Assembly (NCBI GenBank): GCA_958510875.1
Contig: OY294067.1
Location: 150,982,962 to 151,046,961 of the forward strand
Length of the DNA: 64,000 nt
Source of the DNA: Endomychus coccineus
Lineage: Eukaryota; Arthropoda; Insecta; Coleoptera; Endomychidae
Direction: 5' to 3'
In this document: positions 1 to 11,233 of the stretch, piece after piece
How positions within the stretch are numbered: the first letter of the stretch is position 1
How the letters are laid out: each line of letters starts with the position of its first letter
Notes under the pieces: model-generated
The model's database searches: none
What the model was told of the DNA's origin: nothing
The model's input: only the letters and a program-made list of their open reading frames with translations
Translations under genes and position numbers: made by a program

Positions 1-149
1 AAGTGATATCCTAGAACTGTAATCATCTTTGGTGTTCGCTGCCACCCCTAGATCCTAGAAGACAATATTAATGAATAATAAAATATCAATGATTTATCGT
101 TTGTTTCTTTTTTGGGCTGATTATCTTTGAATTCGAATAAAGCACATGC

Positions 150-790
150 GAATATAGCGAAATGATGAATTTCATCTCAATAAAAGATACCATTTATTTT
201 GGAATATATTTGGTATATGACTGTAATATACCGCATCCTGGATATAGGCCCAATTTTCGATCAATTTTTAAAGCATTGGCCCAGTGATTTCTCCAATAAC
301 ACGTACAACATTAGTCTCCATGTGGTTCAATGTTGCTGGTTTATCTGCATACACCAAATATTTTCACGTATCCTCATAGGAAATAATACGGAGACGTCAA
401 AGGATCGTGGTGGCCAATTCACAGTCAGTTTTGCAAAATAACTTGATCGCCGACATTGTTTCACGCACTGTCTGGCATGTAGCGCCATTCTGTTAGAACC
501 ACACCTCCATATTCATGCCAACCAATTGAGGAATCATGGCTCTATAGCGGTCGAGATTGATGGTAACATGCTAGCTTGTGGATTATTTTTACTCCAAATG
601 CGCGAATTTTGTTTCAACTATTGGGCAATAAATGAGCGTAATCTGAACAAAATTTTGCCATGAAACAATGGGTCTACTTGCATTTGATTTCAGTACAAAT
701 GACGTATTCTGATCAGTCGGCTCCAATTCATGTCAGAGTGAGATCTTGTAGAGTGTTGTTGGTATGAACTTGAAAATTTTTGTATGTTGG
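150..790 (-). pseudogene. Tc1/mariner-superfamily transposase remnant
   Basis: Read on the minus strand in shifting frames, this stretch carries recognisable blocks of an insect Tc1/mariner-type DDE transposase. RIWSKNNP (about 576-601) lies before the second catalytic aspartate. A block resembling the VWFQQDGATCHTARET region comes next, then WPPRSFDV (about 395-418), then GYVK, and finally the ENW segment that closes these proteins (about 215-275). Family knowledge: this block order is that of cut-and-paste transposases with the PLDYFLWGYVK motif. Several stops and frameshifts interrupt it, so it is dead. No inverted repeats were found around it, and the N-terminal helix-turn-helix half is not seen. 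It is a different copy from the intact-looking transposase at 22859-23900. Confidence 0.6.
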
Positions 791-1739
791 TGAAAATATG
801 AACTACTGTTTTTGAGCACAGTAGTCGCCTTGCAAGTGGTACTTCATCTTCAGTTTTCAAACGGAAACTATGGTAATTTTTGTATCATTAATAATAGTCT
901 TGTTGTGGTTAAAAATATATGTCACAATCATATATTTAACCTGCAAAGGTGTGCAGTTACGTCACATTTTTGTGTCCTCGTCTTAGAGATAATCCTAAAA
1001 TCTATGGATCATGGACCATAGTTACTTCATAATAAGGTTACATCAAATTAATGGGGGAGTGCCATCATGATAGTTAACCAAGATGACATTTTTTTTGCAA
1101 TGATTCAAATTTTCATGTCACGAAGGCATCAAATATGAGATTTTATGAAAAAAGCGTTAATCTTGGGAGATTTTATGAAAAAAGCGTTAATCTTGGGAGA
1201 TTTTCGAACATTACGTTTTTACTAAACCATAATAGTCTAAGAGCCAGTGGGCGATATTTTGTAAAATCCTGTATTTTCTTCATTTACCCTCTTATACCTG
1301 CCATACATGAAATGGGGACTCGTTAGTTCGGCCGGCGGTGTATAGGTATACACTCAGGTATGAAAAATTTCGACGAGTTCAACGTCATAGTGACATGGCT
1401 GCCACTTGTTATTTTAAAATACTTAATTATTATTGTTTTAAAAAATGGCAAATTTTTTAGGTATTTTGACAATGCTGAAACTTATGTATGATGTTCATAA
1501 TAATATCATAAGCCTATATTTAGCACTGCAGACATTTTTCGCGGTTCTAACATTCCGACAGATAACCAAACGTCACCTGTGGCTCGAGCATACGCATGTA
1601 TAAATATAATACTATCTTATTCACTCCAACACCCATTCAATCTGCATGCAACTTAATATACTAGTACGAATATAATGGTATGTATAATTGTACGGACATA
1701 TATATTGATTGCCGTAAGATGGATGATGGGTAAAATGGG
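791..1739. other. Non-coding interval with a small tandem repeat
   Basis: I see no gene here. The only structure is a perfect tandem duplication of a 30-bp unit at 1141-1170 and 1171-1200, with partial units on either side (1137-1204). A diverged inverted relative of this unit lies at about 12780-12830, so the unit belongs to a dispersed repeat. Confidence 0.5.
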
Positions 1740-3060
1740 CCTATTATAATAGAATATAATTGGAAAGCGTATCAATATTAATTAAATATAATAAAAAAGT
1801 AGTTTTAAAAAATTCTTCGATATCATCTACAGAATCGTTAATATGTTCAATAGTTTGCTTTTCATCATCCCACGGATTGGTATCTGTAAAAATGTAATTG
1901 AAATATGTAAATTGAGCCAAGCATGGATCATCATGATAATTAAGAGAATCTATAATACCATTAACATAAACTTACCTGAGAGTTCTTCAATCAAGTCACT
2001 AACAGAACTTGGAAGTTGAGCTTCATCAAACTATTTGAATGCGTATGAACTTTCTTGTCTTGTTCTTTCCATCCATGTTCCAGTAGGATTAAAGAGGTCT
2101 TTTTGGAAAGCATTAGCATTTTTCTAGAGATATAAATGATATAATGGGCTTGTAAAAATTGTTGATAAAGTTCACTTTTAGAGGGTAGTACAGAGCTTGC
2201 ATTAAAAGTGCGTACTTTTTTATTGAATTCTTCATTAACATCTTCAGCCTTATAGTGAAACGCTGTAACCTGCCATCAGTCGCCTCTTTCGATTTGTTCG
2301 CATTATACAATCGGCAAGTGAAGGGTTGAATCACGTCGAAAAGTTCTTGTAACAGATCCACCATTAAATCAACATTACCAAGAGCTGCATTTTTTGGTAT
2401 TCAACATTTTTTTTCAATAAAGGATTTTTTCCCTTATTAAAAAGCAGGCATGGAAACCAACCAAGCTTTTACTAACTAACTCACAAAGCTGCTCATACAC
2501 TTTATTGATAAATCGTAATTTGTAACATATGAATAACAATTTCGGAAACAGATGAATTAATTTATTGCCAAGAAATGCTGATATTTCGTTACTTGCCCAA
2601 TGTATAGTAAAAAAATCAATGAGTGCTTCCTTCAATTTTGTATTCTTCATTTCTTTTGCAGAATCTGCTGTTCTTATTTATATTATAGTTGAGCGAATAT
2701 CATGACTTCTTTCTCAACGCTGACGAGCCGTGATAGAATATGTAAAATGTACTACTTGTTTGCTCCAGAGTTGAATCTATTAGCTGTATCGAGAAAAAGA
2801 TTTTCCGAAAACTCTTGCATAATTAAGATGATTTCAGTCAAAAAACAAATAAGATATTTTTGGTAGTATATACTTGAATAACTCGAAATCTCCAACACGA
2901 ATGCGTCTGGTAAGAGTTAAATAATGTTGTAGGTACAAAGCTTTACATAAATAATGTAAAACTGAGAAGTGTTTTCCAAATTCGCCGTTGATAGTTTTTC
3001 CGTCATATTTTGCATATACATTACGTAATTCCTTGAGTTTTTCATCGATGATATCCTAAA
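1740..3060 (-). pseudogene. Decayed transposon-borne gene, family unnamed
   Basis: Three minus-strand blocks seem to belong to one decayed gene. About 3058-2800 reads as a segment containing HYLCKALYLQHYLTLTRR and GDFELFKYILPKIS. About 2650-2414 reads an 78-residue open frame beginning MKNTKLKEALIDFF. About 2364-2113 reads an 83-residue open frame beginning MVDLLQELFDVIQPF. The LTRRIRVGDFELF style and the KEALIDFF block resemble large uncharacterised proteins repeated in insect and hydrozoan genomes that are probably carried by transposons; that link is from memory and weak. Stops and frameshifts separate the blocks and no catalytic motif is visible. I assign no function. Confidence 0.35.
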
Positions 3061-3430
3061 TCATAAATTTCACGCATTAAAATAAGATCACTATATTTAC
3101 GGTTATGACCTTTTCGTAAACTTAAAATACTTTGACATTTATTTATAGTTTCTTCGGAAAATAAATAAGTACAAAATACACACTTCAATTCAGTTGAAAT
3201 AATTTTAAATTAACAAATCTTCAATATTTATATCAATGCATCAATATAATAAAACGTCACAATATGAAATATTTTAAAACGTTCGTCACGTACGATGCTT
3301 CTCTGTCAGAGACAAAACAGTTATTATGCCAGATGTTTCATTCATGACACACAGGTATAAGCCCTAATACTATCTAAAGATAGAAAAGAGTCCTTGAATT
3401 ACAGTGAGTGCGAGTATTATACAAGCGTAT

Positions 3431-3891
3431 TGTGGGGGATCAGCTCTTTGGTTGGGCGGTTTGCCCTAAACTGTCCCGTGGTCCTGGTAGAGGTATAGGG
3501 GAAGGAAACACATCACGTATAAAAAAGAGTCACTTTACTTAAGGTAGAGCTCGGCGCCATTATGGCTTAATGCCTTACTCTCAGAAATTACAACTTAGGC
3601 AGGTACATTGACTATACTGTCAGATGCGTGGACAATGAATATACTGTATACTACTATATGTACTGATATGCTCCACATTACTATATATACATGTTATGTC
3701 ACTGTTTATTGTTTAATGTTCTACTAAACTAATCTACGATGCAAGGTATCTAGGTTAGCCGTTATGTAACATATTGCTTGGTAACCCAGATCCGAGATCT
3801 AAACATATACTTACATAATAATTAATATAATTAAGGTCTATTCGGGGATTCTAGGTAAACTCGTATAGGGATGGAAGATTCCTATACTACA
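3431..3891 (+). repeat. Left LTR (461 bp)
   Basis: Near-identical to 6152-6612. The two differences seen are C versus A in the GTGGACAATG/GTGGAAAATG stretch and T versus A in the ACGATGCAAG/ACGAAGCAAG stretch. Ends are TG and CA. Confidence 0.9.
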
Positions 3892-5689
3892 CCTCCCTAC
3901 GCGGGGTAAAAAAATGTTGAATTGATAGATTAACATTTTTTTTCCAATTGTCGTACCTTAATTTTATTTTACAAACATTGTTCTTAATTAATGGTCATAC
4001 ATATTATTATTATACTGTGGGATTTGCGCATATTTTTTAGTTTTACGGCCTTTTGCCTGAAATGATTTTATTTACTTATTTATATATATAGAAACATATG
4101 TTATTTTTTTTTTTACCATCTTCATGTCTTCCTTTATTTACTACATTCTTTATTATATATTATATATTATGTTTATACGTCTGGTATAACATTTATTTTC
4201 AATCCTATTTTATTTCCATTTTTTCTTCTCTTCAAGCGCTCATAAATTCCTCATCCTTGGAATTCATCATTATGCCTATTTCAGCAATAATGAAATTTTA
4301 CACAAATTGACTACATTTCTCAACAATGCCCTTAGGTACAATGCCGATCGAAAGTGTAGTTTTATGCAAATCAAAAAAAAATATCATCTGTAACTCATAT
4401 TACTGCTGCCATACTTTTCCACAACGTACCTAAGCCATATGCGGATCAAAGCTACAGACTTACGTATGTTACAATTCATCTCCATTTACTTTCCGTTTAC
4501 TTCTCTTGTGACATATCTATGTAATTGATTCAGCCTAATAATATATTTCAATTGTTCCGTGACGTACCGGATGATCAGTCCTATAGTATAGTCGCTGGAT
4601 TGCCCTTGAAATATCGAATAAACTATTCGCTCGCAATTATTTTGCTGATTCAAATTTCTGGTACTATGTTTACTATATAACATGAATGAAATATGCTTTG
4701 TTGCAATATTTATATTATGATTTAATGAAGTTATTTCAATGTACGCAAATCGCATTTCTAAATAATATGTAACCATTATTCTAAACCTACATTAATTCAA
4801 TTTTAAAATTATTTGTCGTCATCTTTATGACTATAATATTTTAATAATACTTGTTAAAAAAAAAGTTTTTAAACCTCGTCAGATATCCAAACTTTGATAA
4901 TAACCTGATTTATTTTATTGCCTTCTACTTATAACCATTTAAAAAAAAATTCTGCATAATCAATGCTATTATATAATCTATGGTTTCCATCCTGGAATAA
5001 CCATATGTTAGCCACATCATTGTTGGTCTAACAAATTATTTAATGGTTTTGTGGGATAATTTTCCCTGGCAATATATGTTTGTTTAAACTAATTTTCAAA
5101 CAATATGTATATGCTTATACACATAACTTTAATTTATTTGGTAAATAACTTATTTTATTCTTACTTATTCCAATATATTAATATGTACTACTTTTAAATG
5201 TAAATTTCCTATTCGATTTCAATTAAATTTAAGCATTAGAAGTTATATATCCCTAAAATTACTTCAAATATTTTATCACTATAATATAATATATTCGATA
5301 TATTCAAATCACTATTAGAAGTTAGGTATGACTTAATTACTTCAATATTATTAAATATAGTTAAATGTGACATAAAAAAAAATTTATGTTCAGCAATTTA
5401 CCTGATTATGATAAATCTACTAAATTAATAAATCAATAAATTTATAATATGCATATATATATATACACAGCGGCGCCTATTTGCGTGCTGTTTTTCTAAA
5501 AAAAAATATATATGAACTAAATTGTCTGGAACAGTCATTACTCACATTTCGAAGCACAACACTACAGGGTTGACTTCTTCTTCTTTTTCCCAACCCATCG
5601 CTGCCTCGATGCCTGCGTTCCAGTTTCCATTTTTGAAACTTCGATTTCCAATTTGCCAATAATCAATTTAGCGTCTTCCTGTTAAACCA

Positions 5690-6151
5690 TATTGGAGCCA
5701 TGTGGGAGATCACATATGGCGATGTGGACAGGGAGCGGTTCGTTTCTTTTTTTTTTCCATAAGAAAAAGACTGGTATGGATCGCCATGTGGGGGATCAGA
5801 TATGGCGATGTGGACAGGGATCAGCTCTTAGCTATGTGGGGATAACATATGGTGATGTGGGCATCAAAAAAAAAATTTGTTTCACCATTCCATCCTTGAA
5901 ATTTCCATGTTTCCTTTCCAATCCATTTCCAATTTCCAAATCCATTATGGTCCGTTTCTTATTTCTGGTAGAAAAAAAAACTAGAAGAGATCGCCATGTG
6001 GGGAAGATCACATACGTCTCTGTTTTTCCCATTTTCAGAAAAGACTGGCTTGGATCGCCATGTGGGGGATCACATATGGCGATGTGGACAGGGAGCGGTT
6101 CGTTTCTTTTTTTTTTTTTTTCCATAAGAAAAATCCTGGTATGGATCGCCA
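5690..6151 (+). repeat. Internal repeats derived from the LTR start
   Basis: Within the LTR element, a unit containing GATCGCCATGTGGGGGATCA, ATATGGCGATGTGGACAGGG and a T-run followed by CCATAAGAAAAA recurs at about 5697-5830 and 6045-6160, with shorter versions between (about 5833, 5990). Part of the unit is the first bases of the LTR (TGTGGGGGATCAG), so the interior next to the right LTR has grown by repeated duplication of the LTR junction. The T-runs differ in length (9 and about 16). The open frames here are by-products of the repeat. Confidence 0.7.
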
Positions 6152-6612
6152 TGTGGGGGATCAGCTCTTTGGTTGGGCGGTTTGCCCTAAACTGTCCCGT
6201 GGTCCTGGTAGAGGTATAGGGGAAGGAAACACATCACGTATAAAAAAGAGTCACTTTACTTAAGGTAGAGCTCGGCGCCATTATGGCTTAATGCCTTACT
6301 CTCAGAAATTACAACTTAGGCAGGTACATTGACTATACTGTCAGATGCGTGGAAAATGAATATACTGTATACTACTATATGTACTGATATGCTCCACATT
6401 ACTATATATACATGTTATGTCACTGTTTATTGTTTAATGTTCTACTAAACTAATCTACGAAGCAAGGTATCTAGGTTAGCCGTTATGTAACATATTGCTT
6501 GGTAACCCAGATCCGAGATCTAAACATATACTTACATAATAATTAATATAATTAAGGTCTATTCGGGGATTCTAGGTAAACTCGTATAGGGATGGAAGAT
6601 TCCTATACTACA
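6152..6612 (+). repeat. Right LTR (461 bp)
   Basis: Second copy of the 461-bp LTR, followed by the GTAT target duplication. It is preceded by the LTR-junction repeats rather than by an obvious polypurine tract. Confidence 0.9.
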
Positions 6613-6738
6613 GTATGCTCGCGCCAGAGGTAACGTTCAACTATCTGCCGCGGGATGTTATAACCGCGTAAAATGTCTGCCGTGCTAAATACAGACTTAG
6701 AATATTATTATTAACACCATACATAAATTTCAACTTTG

Positions 6739-7125
6739 TCAAAATACCACTTCAAAATCACTCTTCAGCTCTGTGTGTAGAGTGTTGTTGTTGGATTTTA
6801 TTGATAATTTCCGGTCACGTTCTTCTTGCTTCACTCCTATCCCACTAACTGCACTTTGTATGAAATCCTCTATGTCTGTCAACTCGTAGGACCCCGAAGG
6901 TATAGTTACTACTTCTTCCTCACCCTTCACATTTTTATAATAAAATTTATTAAAACCTCCTCCAATGTTCGGAATGCTATTGTACGTATGCAAACCAACA
7001 AGTGCGATAGAATAATATGAATGAGGATCTAATTCTATAGGTGGGTGAAAATCTACAGATAAGCGGAAGCTCTTACCCGTGATAGTGAACGTCTGAGACA
7101 TGATTGATGGAAACTTTATCAACAA
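6739..7125 (-). CDS. Conserved Polinton-like protein, 3'-truncated (MSQTF type)
   Basis: The 128-residue open frame is best started at the internal methionine of MSQTFTITGK (residue 9), the typical beginning of a protein that recurs in insect Polinton/adintovirus-like elements. It then reads SVDFHPPIELDP, ALVGLHTYNSIPNI and IPSGSYELTDIEDFIQ. The ELDPHSYYSIALVG and YNSIPNI blocks are what I recognise. The family's later part, which contains further beta-rich sequence, is missing; the frame stops after FEVVF and the LTR element follows about 130 bases later. A structural (jelly-roll-like) role is possible from the beta-rich look and gene neighbours, but I cannot show it. Confidence 0.6.
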   Translation of the reverse strand: MLIKFPSIMSQTFTITGKSFRLSVDFHPPIELDPHSYYSIALVGLHTYNSIPNIGGGFNKFYYKNVKGEEEVVTIPSGSYELTDIEDFIQSAVSGIGVKQEERDRKLSIKSNNNTLHTELKSDFEVVF

Positions 7126-7152
7126 TCTATTTATATACTAATAAATGCAGGG

Positions 7153-7557
7153 TTAGTCGACCACAACTGAAGAGTTAAAGAGGAATTCCAAACATAACTG
7201 GCCACAATTACAAGTGTTATGTTGCTGAAAATTGTCGTGATTGAATAATATCTTACACTTTTTGAAATAATTCACTAGTTCGTGAGGGGGGTGTAAATTG
7301 CCAAAACTATCATAATTTAAAACTGTATCACCGACTTTATTAAACCCAACCCAGTGAGTGCCTTCATTGTCCGAGCTATCTAAATTAACTATTCCACGCT
7401 CGTTTTTCCATGGTCCGTTGGATGGCAGTTCATCACGCATAAATACCCCTCTAAAATGGGGAATTTTCAGAGCTTTCGCTAGTTTTCGTAGATCGAGATC
7501 GGTTAGAGGTCTTCTGGGTAAGTTTACTGGCAGTTTTTTGGATGCGATACTTTTTCA
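7153..7557 (-). CDS. Adenovirus-type maturation cysteine protease
   Basis: The frame contains NEGTHWVGF (catalytic histidine), NYDSFGNLHPP (acidic residue of the triad) and NCGQLCLEFLFN (nucleophile cysteine after the oxyanion glutamine region), the order of the adenain/Ulp1-like C48/C5 clan proteases of adenoviruses and Polintons. The first methionine of the longest ATG frame (7440) is internal: the same frame stays open upstream to about 7557 and encodes conserved N-terminal sequence (LTDLDLRKLAKAL, IPHFRGVFMR). It thus overlaps the end of the PLA2/capsid gene by about 100 bases. No ATG is visible in the upstream part, so the start is unresolved. In related elements this enzyme would cleave capsid precursors in the virion. 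All three catalytic motifs are present. Confidence 0.8.
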
Positions 7558-8276
7558 AATATAGACCAGATCCTTGTTTCCCCAAAGCTATAGCTTCCAT
7601 TGTTTTATTATGTCTTTCCGTTTCCTCCAAGGTTTTCCGAGCTGCTTTGCTGTCGTTGACGGCCTTAGCGATACCTGCACCACCTCCTGCCAATGCTCCA
7701 GCAGCTGATAAGCCGGCAAACAGAGGTATTAAAAATGGTAGAAATCCTCCAGTCTTCGGAATAGGAATTACTCTTGGTAATCGAACATTTTTCCGACCAC
7801 CTGCTTTTTTGAATTGTTTTCGTGCCACTCTCAACGCTATTTGAGATGTTCTCTTCAGATTGGCTGGCTCAAACTTATTCTTCATAACTTTTCTCACCCC
7901 ATCGACAATTGCACTTCCGAACCCAACCTTCTTTCTCATACCCACCCCCAATTTCCTCTTTGCCTTCATAATTTTATTCACACCGAAAGCGGCAATCCTC
8001 TCCAAATTGTGTGTCTTTAGATTTGACACGTTGCCAAACAGCGTTCTCTAATATTTAATCCGCCTCGTGACGTCCTTCCAAACTAGCGTTTCGCAGATAT
8101 GAAATATCGTGTTGGCGGCAAGTTTTATCGAGTGGATTGATACCTGGATCTCCTCTTCTCAACCGTTCTTCTAATTTTGTACCGGGACCACAGAATTGAT
8201 AACCAGGAATATGAAGTTCAAACGGGAGCTTGCTTCTAAGCGTATTGAGAACACCTTCTCCTACGTACGCTTCCAT
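7451..8276 (-). pseudogene. Phospholipase A2 - minor capsid protein, frameshifted
   Basis: The first part (8276-8055) has a parvovirus/Polinton-like PLA2 core: YQFCGPGTKLEERL is the calcium-loop type sequence, and CRQHDISY holds the His-Asp catalytic pair. The frame then meets a TAA, and homologous-looking sequence continues (WQRVKSKD, FGED) until a one-base shift near 7990. The second part (8029-7451) carries strongly basic segments (MKAKRKLGVGMRKKVGFGS), a Gly/Ala-rich hydrophobic stretch (FLIPLFAGLSAAGALAGGGAG) and a Ser/Thr-Lys-rich tail. In related animal elements these form one virion protein in which PLA2 helps membrane breach and the basic part is core/minor-capsid-like. The two breaks make it non-functional here. 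The end overlaps the protease reading frame. Confidence 0.75.
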
Positions 8277-8515
8277 ACAGACTGATGAGAGTTCAAGATT
8301 GCACCGTTATTTAACGAGGGGAGGGAGAAAAACCAAAGATCTCAAAATAATATTTTTTATTAATTTCCAAATTTTCTCAATACAAAAGACTTAAGTATAA
8401 TCTTAACAATATATGTTTCAAATAGTATAATCTGCACTCTTGATTCACCCTCATAGTCACGGAATTTTGTTCTATTTTAATATCCATACCCTCGAGTCAA
8501 TAATATTCCAGCTTT

Positions 8516-9500
8516 TTGTTGGTTTCTAATAATCTCCAAATGGTCAATGATGGGTTTATTGAACGAGATCCGAATTATCGATCCAACTGTTGTGATTATT
8601 ATCTAGACCCAACCATTTCACATACTGTTGGCCCCTCCTCTTTCGTAATATTTTTTCTACCAAATACACATCTGGTTGTTTTGTTTCCTGTAATTCCTCC
8701 TCGTAGAATCCTCCACTTATCGTTCTCCCCAACATATCTTGCAAAATATATGTAACAGGAGCTGTTATGTGAACTCTTATAATTTAAACAATTCCGTCGA
8801 TCAATTGGGCGTATATCCTTTTTCAAATATATGTTTTAGCCTTACTCATTCGCACCACATCTCCAACGTTGTATTTGTGAGGCCAGAGCTAACTTGATGT
8901 GGGGAGTAGGATCGCTTCTATATCTCGCTCTCAATCTGTTTCGTCACTTTTAATGGAGCCATGTTTATAGTACTATGTTTACGTTTATTATATTTTTCTG
9001 TGATTTCTTCAAGTATATCAAGCCATTTGTATTTCCCGCTTAGACTGAATTGTTTGTAGAGCGCTTCCTTTAACGTTCGAATGACACGTTCAGGAATGGC
9101 TGCTTTTTTCACACTATACGTATTATAATGATTGATATTATGTTTCTTCATTAGATCGTTAAAGTGTTTATTGAAGAATTCTTTTCCCTGATCGCTTTGC
9201 AGATTCCTAGGCTTACGCTGTCCTTCTAACAATATAGAACTAACAGCTTTTCGAACCTCTTCGGCCGATTTCGTTTTCAGCGGACGAGTCCATAGAAATT
9301 TCGAGAAGCAATCGATCATAACCAAAATGTATTTGAATCCCCTATTTTCACGAGCGTAATTACCCATTTCAGACAGATCCATTTGCCACAAATCGTCCAA
9401 ACCTTTTATGATTGTTCTGCTTTGTTTGAAATTCTTCCTACTCGGCATATGAAGCTCATGCACAACTTGTTCTCTACTAATCTTATCAATGTGGAAATCT
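8516..9500 (-). pseudogene. Retroviral-type integrase with C-terminal chromodomain, frameshifted
   Basis: The catalytic core (9463-8918) shows the rve DDE triad: LWQMDLSEM (first Asp), LQSDQGKEFFN (second Asp) and AAIPERVIRTLKEAL (Glu). NMAPLKV follows in the usual place. After a frameshift near 8820-8918 the C-terminal part resumes as ITAPVTYILQD-like sequence, then IAGGFYE-type sequence and a chromodomain at 8660-8556 (DVYLVEKILRKR, YVKWLGLDNNHNSWI). Chromodomain-tailed integrases are known from Polintons, adintoviruses and chromoviruses, where the domain is thought to steer integration towards particular chromatin. Only the last part of the N-terminal zinc-binding region (VVHELHMPSRKNF) is present, ending near 9500. 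The shift makes the copy inactive. Confidence 0.85.
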
Positions 9501-10152
9501 AGTGTAGAATTAATTTTTTGGGTATATTCACAGGATTTGGAGTTATACGTTTCACAGAGCCCTGCTTTGTTGTTGTGGATGATGAGGGTCTCTTCTTAGA
9601 AGGTTCCACAGATGTCATCCGTCGTTCTAACGCCTTCACTGTACTAGTAATGTCATTTAGACGCATGTTCACACTGTTAAATGTGTTATTGATCTCTTTC
9701 AATTCATTTCTGTTTTCCCTCACGCTATCACTGATTGTTTTATACTTTGATTTTATATAGGCCTCCATTCCATTATATTTATTCTGAATGTCCGTCAGAT
9801 GTTTATCAATGTTGAGAATAACCCTCTCATTCGTTAATTTATGTTCATCCAGATCCTTGTTGATATCTTTGATCAAATTATCAACCCTAACATTGAAGGT
9901 ATCTTTAAGACTGGTTTCCGTTTTCAGATTCAGTTTGTGTGTTAATTTATCAACATATACTTTATTTGCAACATCTCCATCATCATTCGGTGATTTTACG
10001 TTGCACAATCTACGATTTTCCATATCATAACTTCCATCGCTCGTTAGGAATAATCCTTGTCCGGGAAGTTGTTTGAAATTATTATTAAATATATTTGTAT
10101 CATATATCCACATGGAAGAGGAGGCTCTGCCAAACTTATCCATTGAAACCAT
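9499..10152 (-). CDS. Coiled-coil protein of the Polinton-like element
   Basis: This is a 217-residue open frame without internal breaks. The N-terminal 80 residues include FGRASSSMWIYD, LPGQGLFLTSDG and MENRRLCNVKSP, and the last of these continues into DDGDVANKVYVDK. Residues about 80-180 are a long Lys/Glu/Asn-rich heptad region typical of a coiled coil. A Ser/Thr/Pro/Lys-rich tail follows. The VKSPNDDGDVANKVYVD signature is shared with proteins found next to integrases in insect Polinton-like elements, and it also resembles the adaptor motif (NV..P....DAANK.YVD) of phage and virus fibre proteins. From this I infer a trimeric fibre- or spike-like structural protein. That role is not established. 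It lies between the DUF8207-like gene and the integrase. Confidence 0.6.
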   Translation of the reverse strand: MVSMDKFGRASSSMWIYDTNIFNNNFKQLPGQGLFLTSDGSYDMENRRLCNVKSPNDDGDVANKVYVDKLTHKLNLKTETSLKDTFNVRVDNLIKDINKDLDEHKLTNERVILNIDKHLTDIQNKYNGMEAYIKSKYKTISDSVRENRNELKEINNTFNSVNMRLNDITSTVKALERRMTSVEPSKKRPSSSTTTKQGSVKRITPNPVNIPKKLILH

Positions 10153-10159
10153 CTTTATA

Positions 10160-11135
10160 ACTGTGATGAATTTGTCTTACACCCGGTTTTTGTTCAATTA
10201 CACCAGCCTCTATCAATTCTTCTATTATAGAGACTATCTCGTTGTGATGGTTATTGTGTGCGAGGATGCAACAAGAAGTCTCAGTCTATCCACAATTTCG
10301 TTAACGTCATCCCAATAAACATATTCGATAGGTTTCTCGTTATATTCAAGCATATCATTTTTGATATATGCATTTCCAGTGGATGTTTTGGACCTTGGCC
10401 TTTTCATGGAATTAATCAAAGGTTTCTCAGTACATGTTTGTATTTTACAATGTTTCTTATTCGATCAGCTGGATTGTTATTACGTCTATGGACACTAGTC
10501 ATTTCCATCATTTGACTGTAATTTTTCCCATCTTCCACAGTGTAAGTATCCGGTAGAACATTTCTGTAAAATATCAAATTATACAGTCCTGTGGTACCCT
10601 TGAACGGAGTACCCTTGATAATTATATTACTCTCACTATCAATTTCTATAGGTTGATTACCCATGAACCATTTGTCTAAAGTTGAATTATATTGCAAACC
10701 CATTCTATCATCGTATTTCTTGACATCATCATCCAATAGGAATCCTTCCAAGTAATAACGAGCTAATGTAGGGTATTGTTGCAGAAACTCCTCTGTAGCC
10801 GCTGCATTATCTTTCTTAAGTTTTCTGAATTCTTCACGAATCTGATCGATAGTATGTTCGGGGGTAAACACATCCTCCTCAGTATCATTGGGGTTATATA
10901 CGAATTCTTCTTCAGTTACAATATTTGGGATTGGTATGTTCTCCATTTGTGTTGCTGTAGAAACAATACTTTTAGGTTAACCAACGAATTTTGTTTGATT
11001 ATTTCAGCATTTTTCGTAATTTTCTCTAGGGGTTTAGATACATTCCTGAACATATTATCTAGAATCTCATCATTTTCAGCTTTACCCAGTTTCACAGCCA
11101 TATATTTTTTCCTCACAACGTTAGCTAACAACTAA
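10160..11135 (-). pseudogene. DUF8207-like protein of the Polinton-like element, broken
   Basis: Three overlapping minus frames belong together: 11131-10916 (KKYMAVKLGKAENDEILD, then FRNVSKPLEKI), 10946-10416 (176 residues, with LGLQYN-like GLQYNSTLDKWFMGNQPI and GTTGLYNLIFYRN), and 10419-10160 (SMKRPRSKTSTGN, YVYWDDVNEIVDRLRLL). The TPGLY/TTGLYNLIF and YVYWDDVNELV blocks are those of the DUF8207 proteins repeatedly annotated in insect genomes beside Polinton-like integrases. One shift occurs around 10920-10980. The later two frames overlap by four bases at 10416-10419, and sequence matching the family's end (EELIEAGVI-type) continues downstream in another frame. The function of the family is unknown; its gene neighbourhood suggests a virion or replication accessory role. 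Confidence 0.65.
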
Positions 11136-11233
11136 ATTTTCCTCTTCAATTGTTGTTTTTCTTTCAACATGTTACTCACCACCACGTCCATGCTGAGCGA
11201 TTTGTCTATTTCAAATGAAAGTATATATACATG

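Larger units (their letters stand above)
3431..6612 (+). mobile_element. Complete non-autonomous LTR retrotransposon
   Basis: Two direct repeats of 461 bp begin TGTGGGGGATCAGC and end CCTATACTACA, giving the canonical TG...CA ends. They are flanked by the same 4-bp target duplication, GTAT (3427-3430 and 6613-6616). The LTRs differ at only two positions by eye, so the insertion is recent. The 2.26-kb interior has no gag, protease, reverse transcriptase or integrase frame, so mobilisation would need an autonomous relative. The LTR start resembles that of BEL/Pao elements as I recall them, but no coding region confirms the class. Orientation is arbitrary because no primer-binding site beginning TGG is evident next to the left LTR. 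An antisense relative of the LTR start lies at 56808-56830. Confidence 0.85.

Noticed and set aside
5692..6219. 175-residue open frame inside the LTR element
   Set aside because: Made of the internal LTR-junction repeats and T-runs; no domain and no codon pattern of a gene.
6060..6263. Open frame crossing the interior-LTR junction
   Set aside because: Spans a repeat boundary and repeats the frame at 5692; not a gene.
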